In this document: piece after piece, positions 50,717-60,628 of the stretch
Layout: the number at the start of each line of letters is the position of its first letter
How positions within the stretch are numbered: position 1 is the stretch's first letter
Source of the DNA: an uncultured Lachnospiraceae bacterium
Lineage (GTDB): Bacteria > Bacillota > Clostridia > Lachnospirales > Lachnospiraceae
Assembly (NCBI GenBank): GCA_947626285.1
Contig: CANQRR010000002.1
Coordinates: forward strand, 1-64,000
Length of the DNA: 64,000 bases
Reading direction: 5' to 3'
Program-made: the position numbers and the translations under genes
Notes under the pieces: model-generated
Told to the model about the DNA's origin: nothing
Seen by the model: the letters and a program-made list of their open reading frames with translations, nothing else
Databases searched by the model: none

Positions 50717-51274
50717 ATGGTAGCAGCAGGTGAGTTTAGAAACGGTATGACTCTTGAGATGGAGGGAAGCGTTTATCAGATTCTTGAGTTTCAGCACGTG
50801 AAGCCGGGTAAGGGCGCTGCTTTTGTAAGGACGAAGCTGAAGAACATCATCAGCGGCGGCGTGGTGGAGAAGACGTTCCGTCCGACAGAGAAATTCCCGC
50901 CGGCACGTATCGACCGCCAGGAGATGCAGTACCTCTATTCGGACGGCGACCTGTTCCATTTCATGAATACGGAGACCTACGATCAGATCGCGTTGAACCA
51001 GGAGCAGATCGGCGACGCGCTGAAGTTTGTGAAAGAGAACGAGATGGTAAAAATCTGTTCGCACAATGGCAACGTGTTCGCAGTGGAGCCGCCGCTCTTC
51101 GTGGAGCTTGAGGTGACGGACACCGAGCCGGGCTTCAAGGGCGATACGGCCACCGGCGCGACGAAGCCGGCCACCGTGGAGACCGGAGCGACGGTCAACG
51201 TTCCGCTGTTTGTGGAGACCGGGGACAAGCTGAAGATTGATACCAGGACGGGCGAATATCTGTCCAGAGTATAA
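50717..51274 (+). CDS. efp: Elongation factor P
   Basis: [57 protein letters not shown]. Confidence 0.97.
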   Translation: MVAAGEFRNGMTLEMEGSVYQILEFQHVKPGKGAAFVRTKLKNIISGGVVEKTFRPTEKFPPARIDRQEMQYLYSDGDLFHFMNTETYDQIALNQEQIGDALKFVKENEMVKICSHNGNVFAVEPPLFVELEVTDTEPGFKGDTATGATKPATVETGATVNVPLFVETGDKLKIDTRTGEYLSRV

Positions 51275-51347
51275 AGATCGGGACAGGCACAGGCCGTGGA
51301 CGCCGAGTGATGATTGGCGGGACTGCGATATAAAAGTGGATGATAAG

Positions 51348-51385
51348 GGAGCTGCAGAATCGGAGGAGATTCGGCAGCTCCTTTT
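51348..51385 (+). terminator. Rho-independent terminator downstream of efp
   Basis: GGAGCTGCAGAATC-GGAGGA-GATTCGGCAGCTCC followed by TTTT. Confidence 0.8.
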
Positions 51386-51539
51386 ATGTTCATAAAATAT
51401 TAAGAATTACAAACTTGCAATATGTGATTAAATATGATATGGTTTGAGATGTAAAGTCTGAACGCGTGAGCGTTTCCCTGTGCGGTCGCACAAGATTTCA
51501 GCACTTGAACAACAAAAAGGAAAGGTGGTATGTAATTAA

Positions 51540-52448
51540 TTGGAGTATCAGGAATTTCTAGGAAACGTCAGAGACTTGGTACAAAAGAAAGTGGGAGAAA
51601 ACAGCAGGGTGAATTTAGCCCAGGTACTGAAGAACAATCGGAGCAGCATCGATACGATGACGATACTGAACGGAAAAAGCAATGTGTCGCCGGCGATCTA
51701 CATGGACAGGTATTACCAGAACTATCTGGACGGGGACAGCATTGAGACGATCGCGGAACAGATTGAGGATTTCCACAGGAGAAACGCGAAAGAGGAGGCT
51801 TATGATCTTTCCTATTACACGGATTATGATCAGGTGCGGGGACAGATTGTGTGCAGGCTTGTGAATTATGAGAAGAACCGGGAAATGATGCACTGTGTTC
51901 CACATCGGAGATTTCTGGATTTGGCGGTGATCTATTATTACAAAATGGAGGACGATACCTTCGGGGATGCGAGTATACTTGTGAAAAACGAACATCTGGA
52001 AATGTGGGACGCCGATCCCGAGGAAATCGACGACGCGGCGATGAGCAATACGGCGCGGCTGATGCCCTATGAATGCATCTACATTGCCGACATGATCCGG
52101 GACATGACCGGCGTGCAGATTGAGGAGGCCTGCGGAGGTCAGATCCCGATGTATGTTCTGACGAATGTAGGGAAATGCTTCGGAGCGGCGGTGCTGCTCT
52201 ATCCGGCTGTGCTGGAGGCGGTGGGCGCGCGGTTAGGCGGCGATTTCTTCGTGCTGCCGAGCAGTGTGCATGAATGTATGCTGGTGCCGGTCGCGGAGGA
52301 TCTGGATCCGGGAGAACTGCGAAAGATCGTCTGCGAGATCAACGAGGAGTGCGTCGCGCCGGAGGAAGTGCTGGGAGATACCGTGTACCGGTACTGCTGC
52401 GAGAGAGGAGAGCTGATCACGGCGGCGGCCGAGGTGATCATGCAGTAG
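51540..52448 (+). CDS. DUF5688-like protein (TTG start)
   Basis: EYQEFLGNVRDLVQKKVG...YDQVRGQIVCRLVNYEKNREMM...LPSSVHECMLVP; purine-rich RBS upstream. Confidence 0.75.
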   Translation: MEYQEFLGNVRDLVQKKVGENSRVNLAQVLKNNRSSIDTMTILNGKSNVSPAIYMDRYYQNYLDGDSIETIAEQIEDFHRRNAKEEAYDLSYYTDYDQVRGQIVCRLVNYEKNREMMHCVPHRRFLDLAVIYYYKMEDDTFGDASILVKNEHLEMWDADPEEIDDAAMSNTARLMPYECIYIADMIRDMTGVQIEEACGGQIPMYVLTNVGKCFGAAVLLYPAVLEAVGARLGGDFFVLPSSVHECMLVPVAEDLDPGELRKIVCEINEECVAPEEVLGDTVYRYCCERGELITAAAEVIMQ

Positions 52449-52474
52449 GAAAGCCGTTTTTGCGCATAAAAAAC

Positions 52475-52546
52475 GCACCTGGAGGGAATCGAACCCCCGA
52501 CACGCGGTACCGGAAACCGCTGCTCTATCCGCTGAGCTACAGGTGC
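52475..52546 (-). tRNA. tRNA-Arg(CCG)
   Basis: Minus strand GCACCTGTAGCTCAGCGGATAGAGCAGCGGTTTCCGGTACCGCGTGTCGGGGGTTCGATTCCCTCCAGGTGC; anticodon loop TTCCGGT, 7-bp acceptor stem. Confidence 0.93.
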
Positions 52547-52601
52547 ATCCAAAAATTGCTCAACTATATTAGCACAGTTTCAGAAAAATGTAAAGTGAGA
52601 T

Positions 52602-52623
52602 TTAGGATTCTCTTAAGAAACGT
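52602..52623. repeat. 22-bp motif copy 2 (TTAGGATTCTCTTAAGAAACGT)
   Basis: Perfect reverse complement of 50524-50545. Confidence 0.85.
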
Positions 52624-52627
52624 GCGC

Positions 52628-52656
52628 TTTACATCTTTGCATAATTATGCTAAAAT
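52628..52656 (+). promoter_or_regulatory. Promoter TTTACA-N17-TAAAAT of SH3-domain gene
   Basis: -35 begins 5 nt after the 22-bp motif. Confidence 0.6.
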
Positions 52657-52715
52657 TACCCTGATATTAAATGCGATTTTTAGACAGAACGCAGTTGCAT
52701 AAGGGGGACGGGGTA

Positions 52716-53687
52716 ATGTTGAACGATATCAGGGAGTGGATTTCCGATTATTTGCGGTATATACTGCTGGGTGTTGCGGGTCTGCTGCTCCTGTTGATCA
52801 TTATTTTTGCCGTGCGTTTGTTTACCGGCAAAGGCTCCGGAGAGCAAAAGAAGGAGAAAGAGCAGAAGGAACAGCAGACGGAGCAGGATACGCAGGCTGC
52901 CGACGTGAATACGCCGATCACCGCTGCGGGGGATGCGCTGGAGCGCAATCAGGTCGATGTGCTTGATCTGGTGACGCGCTTCTACACCGCGAAGCTGAAC
53001 AAAGATCAGGAGACGCTGAACGAGATCTGCGAAGTGACGAGCGACGGCGCGAACGCGGGTTATGAGGCGATGGACGACGTGATCGAGTCCTACAATAATC
53101 TCATCACCTATTCCAAGGCGGGACTCACGGAAGGTTCCTACGTTGTGTTTGCCTATTTCGACGCGAAGCTTACCGGGATCGATACATTGGTGCCGACGCT
53201 GCGCGGGCTGTATCTGTTCACCAATGAGGAAGGCAATCTGATCATATCCAACACGAAGAGCCATCCGGATCAGGAGGCGTATCAGCAGCAGGTGTGGACA
53301 GACGACGACGTACAGGTGCTTCGCAAGGATGTTGCGGATCAGTATGAGGCAAGCCTGGAGCAGGACGAGGATCTGGCGCAGTTTGTAGAATCTATGAAGG
53401 CCGACACCGGGAGCAATGGCGGCGATACGTCCGATGGCGACAGCGGGGACGATGCGGATGCCGGTGATACCGATGCGGGTCTGGGCACGATGTACGCTTC
53501 GACGGGCGTGAATGTCCGCGGAGAGCCGAATGCGGAGAGTACCTTGTACGGGACGCTTATGACCGGCATGCAGGTGGAGGTGCTTGAGAATCTGGACAAC
53601 GGCTGGTCCCGTATCAGCTACGTCACGTCGGATGGGACGACGATCGAAGGGTATATGATGACTCAGTATCTTACGGATACACAGTGA
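52716..53687 (+). CDS. Membrane-anchored protein with C-terminal bacterial SH3 domain
   Basis: N-terminal TM; VNVRGEPNAESTLYGTLMTGMQVEVLENLDNGWSRISY...EGYMMTQYL. Confidence 0.85.
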   Translation: MLNDIREWISDYLRYILLGVAGLLLLLIIIFAVRLFTGKGSGEQKKEKEQKEQQTEQDTQAADVNTPITAAGDALERNQVDVLDLVTRFYTAKLNKDQETLNEICEVTSDGANAGYEAMDDVIESYNNLITYSKAGLTEGSYVVFAYFDAKLTGIDTLVPTLRGLYLFTNEEGNLIISNTKSHPDQEAYQQQVWTDDDVQVLRKDVADQYEASLEQDEDLAQFVESMKADTGSNGGDTSDGDSGDDADAGDTDAGLGTMYASTGVNVRGEPNAESTLYGTLMTGMQVEVLENLDNGWSRISYVTSDGTTIEGYMMTQYLTDTQ

Positions 53688-53747
53688 CAGTAAAAACGAG
53701 CCGAGTCGGACAGCGGGCTGTTGCGTAATAGTGCCGAATGAGCTATT

Positions 53748-54686
53748 ATGCATCAGCCCGTTTCTTTCGACAGGGACAGACGGGTGGTGGATTACAGGGT
53801 GCAGAGACAAGTATCGGACGGAGAGCTGCGTTTGAATAAATATCTGAGCGAGGCAGGGTTATGTTCGCGCCGTGAGGCAGACCGGCTGATCGAGGCCGGA
53901 AGAGTGCAGGTCGACGGCAGGGCGGCGACGCCGGGACAGAAGGTAGCGAAGGGGCAGCGGGTCCTTGTGGACGGGCGGGAGGTTGTGCCGGAGCAGGAGC
54001 TGATCCTGCTGGCGGTCAACAAGCCGCGCGGAGTGGTCTGTACGACCGACCGCCGCTGGGGCGACCGGACGATCTACGACGTCGTGGACTGTCCGAAGCG
54101 GATCTTTTCCGTCGGGCGGCTGGACAAGGATTCAGAAGGGCTTCTCCTTATGACGAACTACGGGGATATCCTGAATAAAATCCTGCGCGCCGGGAACTAT
54201 CATGAGAAAGAATATCTGGTGACGGTGGACAGAGAGATCAGCAAGGACTTTCTGAAGAAGATGGCGGAGGGCGTGTATCTGGATGAGCTGGATACGACCA
54301 CGCGCCCGTGCAGCATTCGGATGGTCGGGAAGTGCCAGTTTCGGATCGTGCTCACGCAGGGGCTGAACCGCCAGATCCGCCGGATGTGCGAGGCGCTTCA
54401 TTACCGGGTGAAGCGTCTGGTGCGGGTGCGGATCATGAACATTGAGCTGGGAGATCTCAAGCCGGGCGAATACCGGCCGGTCACGCGGAAGGAGTTTGCG
54501 CAGCTTCAGGAGCAGCTGCGCCATTCGACGAATCCCGGACAGCAGCCAAAGCGTCAGGCGGCGGATGCGCGGCAGAGAACGCAGTGCGCTGAGACCGCAC
54601 AGAGTGGGAAAAGTGGAACAGGATGGAAACAAAAAAACAGGGCCGGGCAGCAGGAATCCGGGGAAAGGAAGCACAGAGACCGATGA
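53748..54686 (+). CDS. rluB: 23S rRNA pseudouridine synthase (RsuA/RluB family); true start may be TTG at 53832
   Basis: LRLNKYLSEAGLCSRREADRLIEAGRVQVDG (S4), VGRLDKDSEGLLLMTNYGD, QGLNRQIRRMCEALHYRVKRLVRVRI. Confidence 0.9.
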   Translation: MHQPVSFDRDRRVVDYRVQRQVSDGELRLNKYLSEAGLCSRREADRLIEAGRVQVDGRAATPGQKVAKGQRVLVDGREVVPEQELILLAVNKPRGVVCTTDRRWGDRTIYDVVDCPKRIFSVGRLDKDSEGLLLMTNYGDILNKILRAGNYHEKEYLVTVDREISKDFLKKMAEGVYLDELDTTTRPCSIRMVGKCQFRIVLTQGLNRQIRRMCEALHYRVKRLVRVRIMNIELGDLKPGEYRPVTRKEFAQLQEQLRHSTNPGQQPKRQAADARQRTQCAETAQSGKSGTGWKQKNRAGQQESGERKHRDR

Positions 54687-56671
54687 ATCAGCAGATCGAT
54701 CGCATGAAAGAATTGGCGGAAAAGCTCCGCGCTGCGTCGAAAGCGTACTATCAGGAAGACCGTGAGATCATGAGCAATCTGGAGTATGACAGACTGTACG
54801 ATGAGCTCACGGCGCTGGAACAGGAGACAGGGATCGTGCTTGCGGGAAGCCCGACGGTCACGGTCGGCTATGAGGCGCTGGAGGCGCTCCCGAAGGAGCG
54901 GCACGAGTCGCCGATGCTGTCTCTGGGAAAGACGAAGGAACGCGAGGAGCTTGCGGCTTTTGCGGGCGACCACGAGGTGCTTGTCTCCTGGAAGCTGGAC
55001 GGACTCACGGTAGTGCTGACGTACCGGGACGGGACGCTTGCCAAGGCGGTCACGCGGGGAAACGGGGAGATCGGAGAGGTGATCACGAACAACGCCCGCG
55101 TCTTTCAGAACATTCCGCTTCACATCGCCTATCGGGGCGAGTTGATCCTGCGCGGGGAAGCCGTCATCACTTACTCTGAGTTTGAAAAGATCAACGGCGA
55201 GATCGAGGACGTGGAGGCGCGCTACAAAAATCCGCGCAATCTCTGCAGCGGCTCCGTGCGCCAGCTCAACAATGAGGTCACGGCCAACCGCCATGTGCGC
55301 TTCTACGCGTTTGCGCTGGTGAAAGCGGAAGATGTGGATTTCGGAAATCTGCGGAGCAACCAGTTTGAGTGGCTGAAAGAACAGGGATTTGAGACGGTGG
55401 AGTACCGCCACGCGACGGGTGCGACCGTAGGAGAGACGGTGTCGTATTTCGCGGAGAAGATCCAGCATTACGACGTGCCGTCGGACGGACTTGTCGTGAC
55501 GTACAACGACATCGCGTATGGGCAGTCGTTAGGCAGGACCGCGAAGTTCCCGCGGGATTCCATTGCCTTCAAATGGCAGGATGAGACCTGCGAGACGACG
55601 CTGCGGGAGATCGAGTGGAGTCCCTCAAGGACCGGGCTGATCAATCCGGTCGCGATCTTCGATCCGGTGGAGTTGGAGGGGACGACGGTCAGCCGGGCCA
55701 GTGTGCACAACATAAGCATCATGAAAGCGCTGAAGCTTGGGATCGGGGATACGATCACCGTCTACAAGGCGAACATGATCATCCCGCAGATCGCGGAGAA
55801 CCTGACCAGGAGCGGAAAGATCGGGATTCCGGAGGCGTGTCCGGCGTGCGGCGGGCGCACGGAGGTTCGCTCCGTGAACGACGCGGAGTCGCTCTACTGC
55901 ACGAATGAGCGCTGCAGCGCGAAAAAGATCAAGAGCTTTACCCTTTTTGTGAGCAGGAACGCGCTGAATATCGAGGGACTTTCGGAAGCCACACTTGAAA
56001 AATTCATCGCAAAAGGGTATATTCATACGTATGCGGATATTTTCCACCTGAGCGATCACCGGGAGGAGATCGTGCAGATGGAGGGATTCGGGGAGAAATC
56101 CTACGCCAACCTGATCGAGAGCATTGAGACAGCCAGACATACGACGCTGCCGAGGCTGATCTACGGACTGGGGATCCCCAACATCGGTACGGCCAACGCT
56201 TTGCTTCTGAGCCGGTTCTGCGGATATGATCTGGAAAAACTGCGAAACAGTACGGCGGAAGAGCTTGCCACGGTCGAAGGGCTTGGCGAGATCATCGCGG
56301 CTTCCGTGGCGGATTATTTTGCGGATCCGGAGAATCGTAAGACGCTGGATGACCTGCTTGAGGAGCTTGAGCTGGAGCACCCGGCGGAGGAGACCGCGCC
56401 GCAGGCGCTTGAAGGAAAGACTTTTGTGATCACGGGGAGCGTGAATCATTTCGCGAACCGCGACGAGCTCAAGGCCTATATTCAGGAGCGCGGCGGCAAG
56501 GTGGCGGGTTCCGTGTCGTCAAAGACTGATTACCTGATCAACAACGATGTGACGTCTGCGTCTTCCAAGAACAAAAAAGCGGCGCAGCTTGGGATCCCGA
56601 TTCTGTCTGAGGATGATTTTCTGTCGCTGGCGGAGGGTGTTCCGGCGTCCGTGGACGGACGCGGCGACTGA
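54683..56671 (+). CDS. ligA: NAD-dependent DNA ligase
   Basis: SWKLDGLTVVLTYRDG (KxDG), Zn-finger CPACGG..CTNERC, HhH and BRCT regions; ATGA overlap with rluB. Confidence 0.95.
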   Translation: MNQQIDRMKELAEKLRAASKAYYQEDREIMSNLEYDRLYDELTALEQETGIVLAGSPTVTVGYEALEALPKERHESPMLSLGKTKEREELAAFAGDHEVLVSWKLDGLTVVLTYRDGTLAKAVTRGNGEIGEVITNNARVFQNIPLHIAYRGELILRGEAVITYSEFEKINGEIEDVEARYKNPRNLCSGSVRQLNNEVTANRHVRFYAFALVKAEDVDFGNLRSNQFEWLKEQGFETVEYRHATGATVGETVSYFAEKIQHYDVPSDGLVVTYNDIAYGQSLGRTAKFPRDSIAFKWQDETCETTLREIEWSPSRTGLINPVAIFDPVELEGTTVSRASVHNISIMKALKLGIGDTITVYKANMIIPQIAENLTRSGKIGIPEACPACGGRTEVRSVNDAESLYCTNERCSAKKIKSFTLFVSRNALNIEGLSEATLEKFIAKGYIHTYADIFHLSDHREEIVQMEGFGEKSYANLIESIETARHTTLPRLIYGLGIPNIGTANALLLSRFCGYDLEKLRNSTAEELATVEGLGEIIAASVADYFADPENRKTLDDLLEELELEHPAEETAPQALEGKTFVITGSVNHFANRDELKAYIQERGGKVAGSVSSKTDYLINNDVTSASSKNKKAAQLGIPILSEDDFLSLAEGVPASVDGRGD

Positions 56672-56739
56672 GTCGGAGACAGGGGACGCAGGAGATATCC
56701 GACAGAAAACGGACATAAATGCGAGGAGAGAGATAGAGT

Positions 56740-57666
56740 ATGCCGATCAAAGTACAGGGCAATTTGCCGGCGAGAGAGATTCTGGAGCGGGAGAATATTT
56801 TCGTGATGGATGAGAACCGGGCGATCCACCAGGACATTCGTCCGATCCACATCGCGATACTGAATCTCATGCCGCTCAAGGAGGAGACAGAGCTGCAGCT
56901 TCTGCGCTCACTTTCGAATACGCCGCTCCAGGTGGATGTGACCTTTGTGAAGGTCAGTTCGCATGAGGCGAAAAATACGTCGACCAGCCATCTGAATGAG
57001 TTTTATGTGGAGTTTGCGGATATCCGCGACCGGCGCTTCGACGGAATGATCATCACGGGCGCCCCGGTGGAGCTGATGGAATTTGAAGAGGTGGACTATT
57101 GGGAGGAGCTGACGCAGATCATCGACTGGACGGAAAAGAACGTCACGTCCACGATCTACCTGTGCTGGGCTGCGCAGGCCGGACTGTACTATCATTACGG
57201 ACTTCAGAAGAAGCTTCTGGACAAGAAAATGTTCGGGCTGTTCTGGCACCGCGTCCTGAACCGAAAGATTCCGCTGGTGCGCGGCTTTGACGATGTGTTT
57301 CTCGCGCCGCACTCCAGACACACGGAGGTCCCGATCGAGGAGGTCCGAAAAGTGAAAGAGATCACAATCCTGGCGGAGTCCGACGAGGCAGGGCTGTTTC
57401 TCGCGATGGCGGACAATGGCCGCAAGATCTTCATTATGGGGCATCCGGAGTACGACCGCGTGACGCTGGACGGAGAGTACCACCGCGACCTGAACAAAGG
57501 GCTGCCGATCGAGCTGCCGGAGAACTATTACGAGAACGACGATCCGAACACCAAGCCGCTGCTGCGCTGGCGTTCGCACGCGAACAATCTCTACACGAAC
57601 TGGTTGAACTATTATGTCTATCAGGTCACCCCGTACAACATGGTAGGGGCGCCTGATTTCAACTGA
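56740..57666 (+). CDS. metA: Homoserine O-succinyl/acetyltransferase (MetA family)
   Basis: MPIKVQGNLPAREILERENIFVM, RPIHIAILNLMPLKEETELQLLRSLSNTPLQV, STIYLCWAAQAGLYYHYGL. Confidence 0.95.
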   Translation: MPIKVQGNLPAREILERENIFVMDENRAIHQDIRPIHIAILNLMPLKEETELQLLRSLSNTPLQVDVTFVKVSSHEAKNTSTSHLNEFYVEFADIRDRRFDGMIITGAPVELMEFEEVDYWEELTQIIDWTEKNVTSTIYLCWAAQAGLYYHYGLQKKLLDKKMFGLFWHRVLNRKIPLVRGFDDVFLAPHSRHTEVPIEEVRKVKEITILAESDEAGLFLAMADNGRKIFIMGHPEYDRVTLDGEYHRDLNKGLPIELPENYYENDDPNTKPLLRWRSHANNLYTNWLNYYVYQVTPYNMVGAPDFN

Positions 57667-57670
57667 GCAG

Positions 57671-57704
57671 AAAAAACAGGCCGGGCGGTGTGCGTGCCGG
57701 CCTG
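57671..57704 (-). terminator. Terminator for the minus-strand GGDEF gene
   Basis: Minus strand CAGGCCGG...CCGGCCTG followed by TTTTTT. Confidence 0.75.
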
Positions 57705-57730
57705 AACGGTCGAATGCGGATCGCGGGAGA

Positions 57731-59734
57731 TCACTTCCGGATGGAAGGTCTCCTGCTTTTTTTGTTCTCATACAATCTCCGGTCGGCTTCGGCGATGACC
57801 TCCTGGAGATTGGCATCCGCGTCAAGCACAAAAGGCACGATGCCCATGGAGATCTCCACATAGTAAGGCTTTTCTGAATATTCATTCAGCTGCCAGCACG
57901 CCTCGGCGATGCGGTTGCGGAAGAGCGGTTCGAAGGATTCCGTCCCGGAGGTGATCAGCACGATAAACTCGTCCCCTCCAATCCGCGCGAGCAGATCTGT
58001 ATCGCGCAGACAGGATTTCAATACTTTAGAGACGGACTGGAGCGCGAAATTCCCCTCCAGATGTCCCCAGGTGTCGTTGATCTCCTTCAGATGATCGAGA
58101 TCCGCGTAGATCATGTACGCGTTTTCACTCACGACCGTCCGGTGGATCTTTTTGATCTGCTCAGTGAAGCCGCGCAGATTCAGCAGGCCGGTCAGCTTGT
58201 CATAGCCGGATTCGATGTCCAGCACGCGTTTTTCCTCACGGATCTGTTCCATGTCGTGCGACATCGCGCGGCGATGCGCCTCCTCGATCTTGCTGATCTC
58301 GAGATAGCGCAGGGACAGGCCGATCTGGAGACTGACAAAATAGAAGAAAGAGAAATCCTCGCTCTGGATGTCGCACAGCAGAAGCCCGTACTGCCTCTCG
58401 CCGGAGAACAGCAGGAAGGTCATGAAATTGTGGCGATCCCCATCGTTCGTGAGATGGGAGAGCGGATTTTCCGCGGTCACATGCGGCCGGTCGGACGGCT
58501 CATAGGAGACAGAGCGTCCGTTGCGGTAGAAGGAGGCGAGACGCAGCGTATCAGGGCACGTCCAATCGCTGTTCCCGTCGTAGGCGACCGGCGGGTCGAG
58601 CAGGAAGAGATAGGCGCCCTTTGTGCGGAGCTCCTTGATCCGCTCCATGATCTGAAGGCAAAATTCTTTTTCATCATCTACGTAATCGTTCAGCTCGCGC
58701 GCAATGATCGGGATGAACCAGGATTTGCGCTGGAAATTCTGAAACTCCAGCTTCATATCCGCGATCACATGGGTCAGCCTGTGGACCTCGGACGCGAGGT
58801 TTAAAGCGGGTTCTTTCTCCGGCTCATCTAAAGAAGGGCATCCGCAGGATTCCCGCTGTACGAACGATACGGGAATGCGGCGGTCAGCAATCTGCTCATG
58901 GTTCAGGATCCGGAGCATATCGTAGATCGCCATACGGGCCATCGCCTTTCCGTCCTGCGCGACCGTAGTGAGCGGCGGATTCAGGCTTCCGGCGATGTCG
59001 CAGTCGTCAAAGCCGGTGATGAGAATATCCCTGCCGACGACGAGGCCGCGCTTTGCGCAGACCTTGTAGCCGGCGAGCGCCATGTCGTCGTTCGCGAAGA
59101 CGATCGCCTGCGGATGGTCGTTGCGGTCGAGCAGGCGTTCAACCTCATCATTCACAAATTCGGAGAAATCCCCGTGACCGATCATGTCCGGGGTCACCGG
59201 GAGAGCGTATTTCTTCATGGTATCCAGATACGCGTTCTTGCGCTCTTCGGAGTCTGTATTGTTCTGCGGACCGGTCATGAACAGAATGCGCTCACAGTGA
59301 TGTTCTGTGATCAGATGTTCGACGACGGTACAGATTCCCTGATAATTGTCGGAGATCAGGGAATAGCAGCCGGGCAGATCCACGACCGCGGACATGAAGA
59401 TCGTCGGGATATGGATGAACTTCTTCGCGAAGTCATTCAGGGTGATATTCTCCATGTAGCGAGCGAGCGTCCCATAGCTGATGATCAGCCCGTCCAACCC
59501 GCTGATCAGGGCATAGTCGTAGATGGTGTTGAACTGATAGTCGTAGGTGTTCTGCTTGTATTCGTCCAGCAGGATATCCTGGAAAACGCCCTTCGTCTGC
59601 GTGCCAAGAAAAAGACAGACATTTACATCAAGCTCGGCGCCGGCGGAGATGATGCCGCTGATGATCTCTTTCGGGAAATTGCCGTGCATACCGCCGACCA
59701 TGACGCCGATCGTGTATCGCTTTTTCGCTTTCAT
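57731..59734 (-). CDS. LacI/GalR-type ligand-binding domain fused to GGDEF diguanylate cyclase, no HTH
   Basis: YTIGVMVGGMHGNFPKEIISGI...VFANDDMALAGYKVCAKRGLVVGRDILITGFDDCDIAGSLNPPLTTVAQDG; C-terminal RDTDLLARIGGDEF. Confidence 0.92.
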   Translation of the reverse strand: MKAKKRYTIGVMVGGMHGNFPKEIISGIISAGAELDVNVCLFLGTQTKGVFQDILLDEYKQNTYDYQFNTIYDYALISGLDGLIISYGTLARYMENITLNDFAKKFIHIPTIFMSAVVDLPGCYSLISDNYQGICTVVEHLITEHHCERILFMTGPQNNTDSEERKNAYLDTMKKYALPVTPDMIGHGDFSEFVNDEVERLLDRNDHPQAIVFANDDMALAGYKVCAKRGLVVGRDILITGFDDCDIAGSLNPPLTTVAQDGKAMARMAIYDMLRILNHEQIADRRIPVSFVQRESCGCPSLDEPEKEPALNLASEVHRLTHVIADMKLEFQNFQRKSWFIPIIARELNDYVDDEKEFCLQIMERIKELRTKGAYLFLLDPPVAYDGNSDWTCPDTLRLASFYRNGRSVSYEPSDRPHVTAENPLSHLTNDGDRHNFMTFLLFSGERQYGLLLCDIQSEDFSFFYFVSLQIGLSLRYLEISKIEEAHRRAMSHDMEQIREEKRVLDIESGYDKLTGLLNLRGFTEQIKKIHRTVVSENAYMIYADLDHLKEINDTWGHLEGNFALQSVSKVLKSCLRDTDLLARIGGDEFIVLITSGTESFEPLFRNRIAEACWQLNEYSEKPYYVEISMGIVPFVLDADANLQEVIAEADRRLYENKKSRRPSIRK

Positions 59735-59980
59735 ATTGTCCCAGTCCTCATAGTGGAATTGAATGCTGATCCGTTCACTTGAATTTGCCTATATTATACA
59801 ATTCGGAGGGGGAGATTGCAAGTCTGAAAAATCCTCCGCGCTTGACGCAGTGACGCTGGCATGGAGCTTATCGCCTCGATCCTGTAACTTCTGTCTGAAA
59901 AAGTAGACTTTTGATGTGGAGATACTGGAAATATATATTTGTTTCTGTTATGATAAATCAAAAGTTTTGAGGAGGAAAAC

Positions 59981-60592
59981 ATGGGGCAATGTGCGTGGGC
60001 ATTTGCAAACGAAGCCGACCGGATCTATCACGATCATGAATGGGGCGTGCCGGTACGTCAGGATGACCGCCAGATGTTTGAGCATCTGACACTGGAATGT
60101 CTGCAATGCGGGCTGAGCTGGGGGTTGATGATGAAGAAACGGGAAATCTTCCGCCAGTGTTTTGAAAATTTTGAGTATGACAAGATCGCGGATTACGGCG
60201 AGGCGGACGTGCAGCGGATCCTGAGCACGGAAGGAATGCTGAAGGCGGAGCGCAAGGTCCGCGCGATCATCAATAACGCCCGGTGCTACCGGAAAGTCCG
60301 GGAGGAGTTTGGCAGCTTCTGCGACTATCTCTGGGCGTATACAGATGGGAAGACCATTCTGTACGACGGGCATGCCGACGGCGCGATACCGGTCAGCAAC
60401 GGGCTCTCCGCCCGGATCAGCAAAGATTTGAAAAAGCGGGGCTTTCGGTTTATCGGAGCGATCACGATTTACTCACATCTGCAGGCCTGCGGCATCATCA
60501 ACGACCATGCGCGGGATTGCCCCTGCTATCAGAGGATCAATGCAGCATATCCGACAGTAAGGATGAAACCGGATCAGGAGGTGCTTGATTGA
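59981..60592 (+). CDS. tag: DNA-3-methyladenine glycosylase I
   Basis: CAWAFANEADRIYHDHEWGVPVRQDDRQMFEHLTLECLQCGLSW. Confidence 0.93.
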   Translation: MGQCAWAFANEADRIYHDHEWGVPVRQDDRQMFEHLTLECLQCGLSWGLMMKKREIFRQCFENFEYDKIADYGEADVQRILSTEGMLKAERKVRAIINNARCYRKVREEFGSFCDYLWAYTDGKTILYDGHADGAIPVSNGLSARISKDLKKRGFRFIGAITIYSHLQACGIINDHARDCPCYQRINAAYPTVRMKPDQEVLD

Positions 60593-60628
60593 AAGACCGC
60601 CTGTGGATAATTTTGTGGAGGTGAAAGA

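Noticed and set aside
58061-59782. Plus-strand ORFs of 247 and 294 aa opposite the GGDEF gene
   Set aside because: Antisense shadow ORFs; minus strand carries intact LacI-type and GGDEF motifs.
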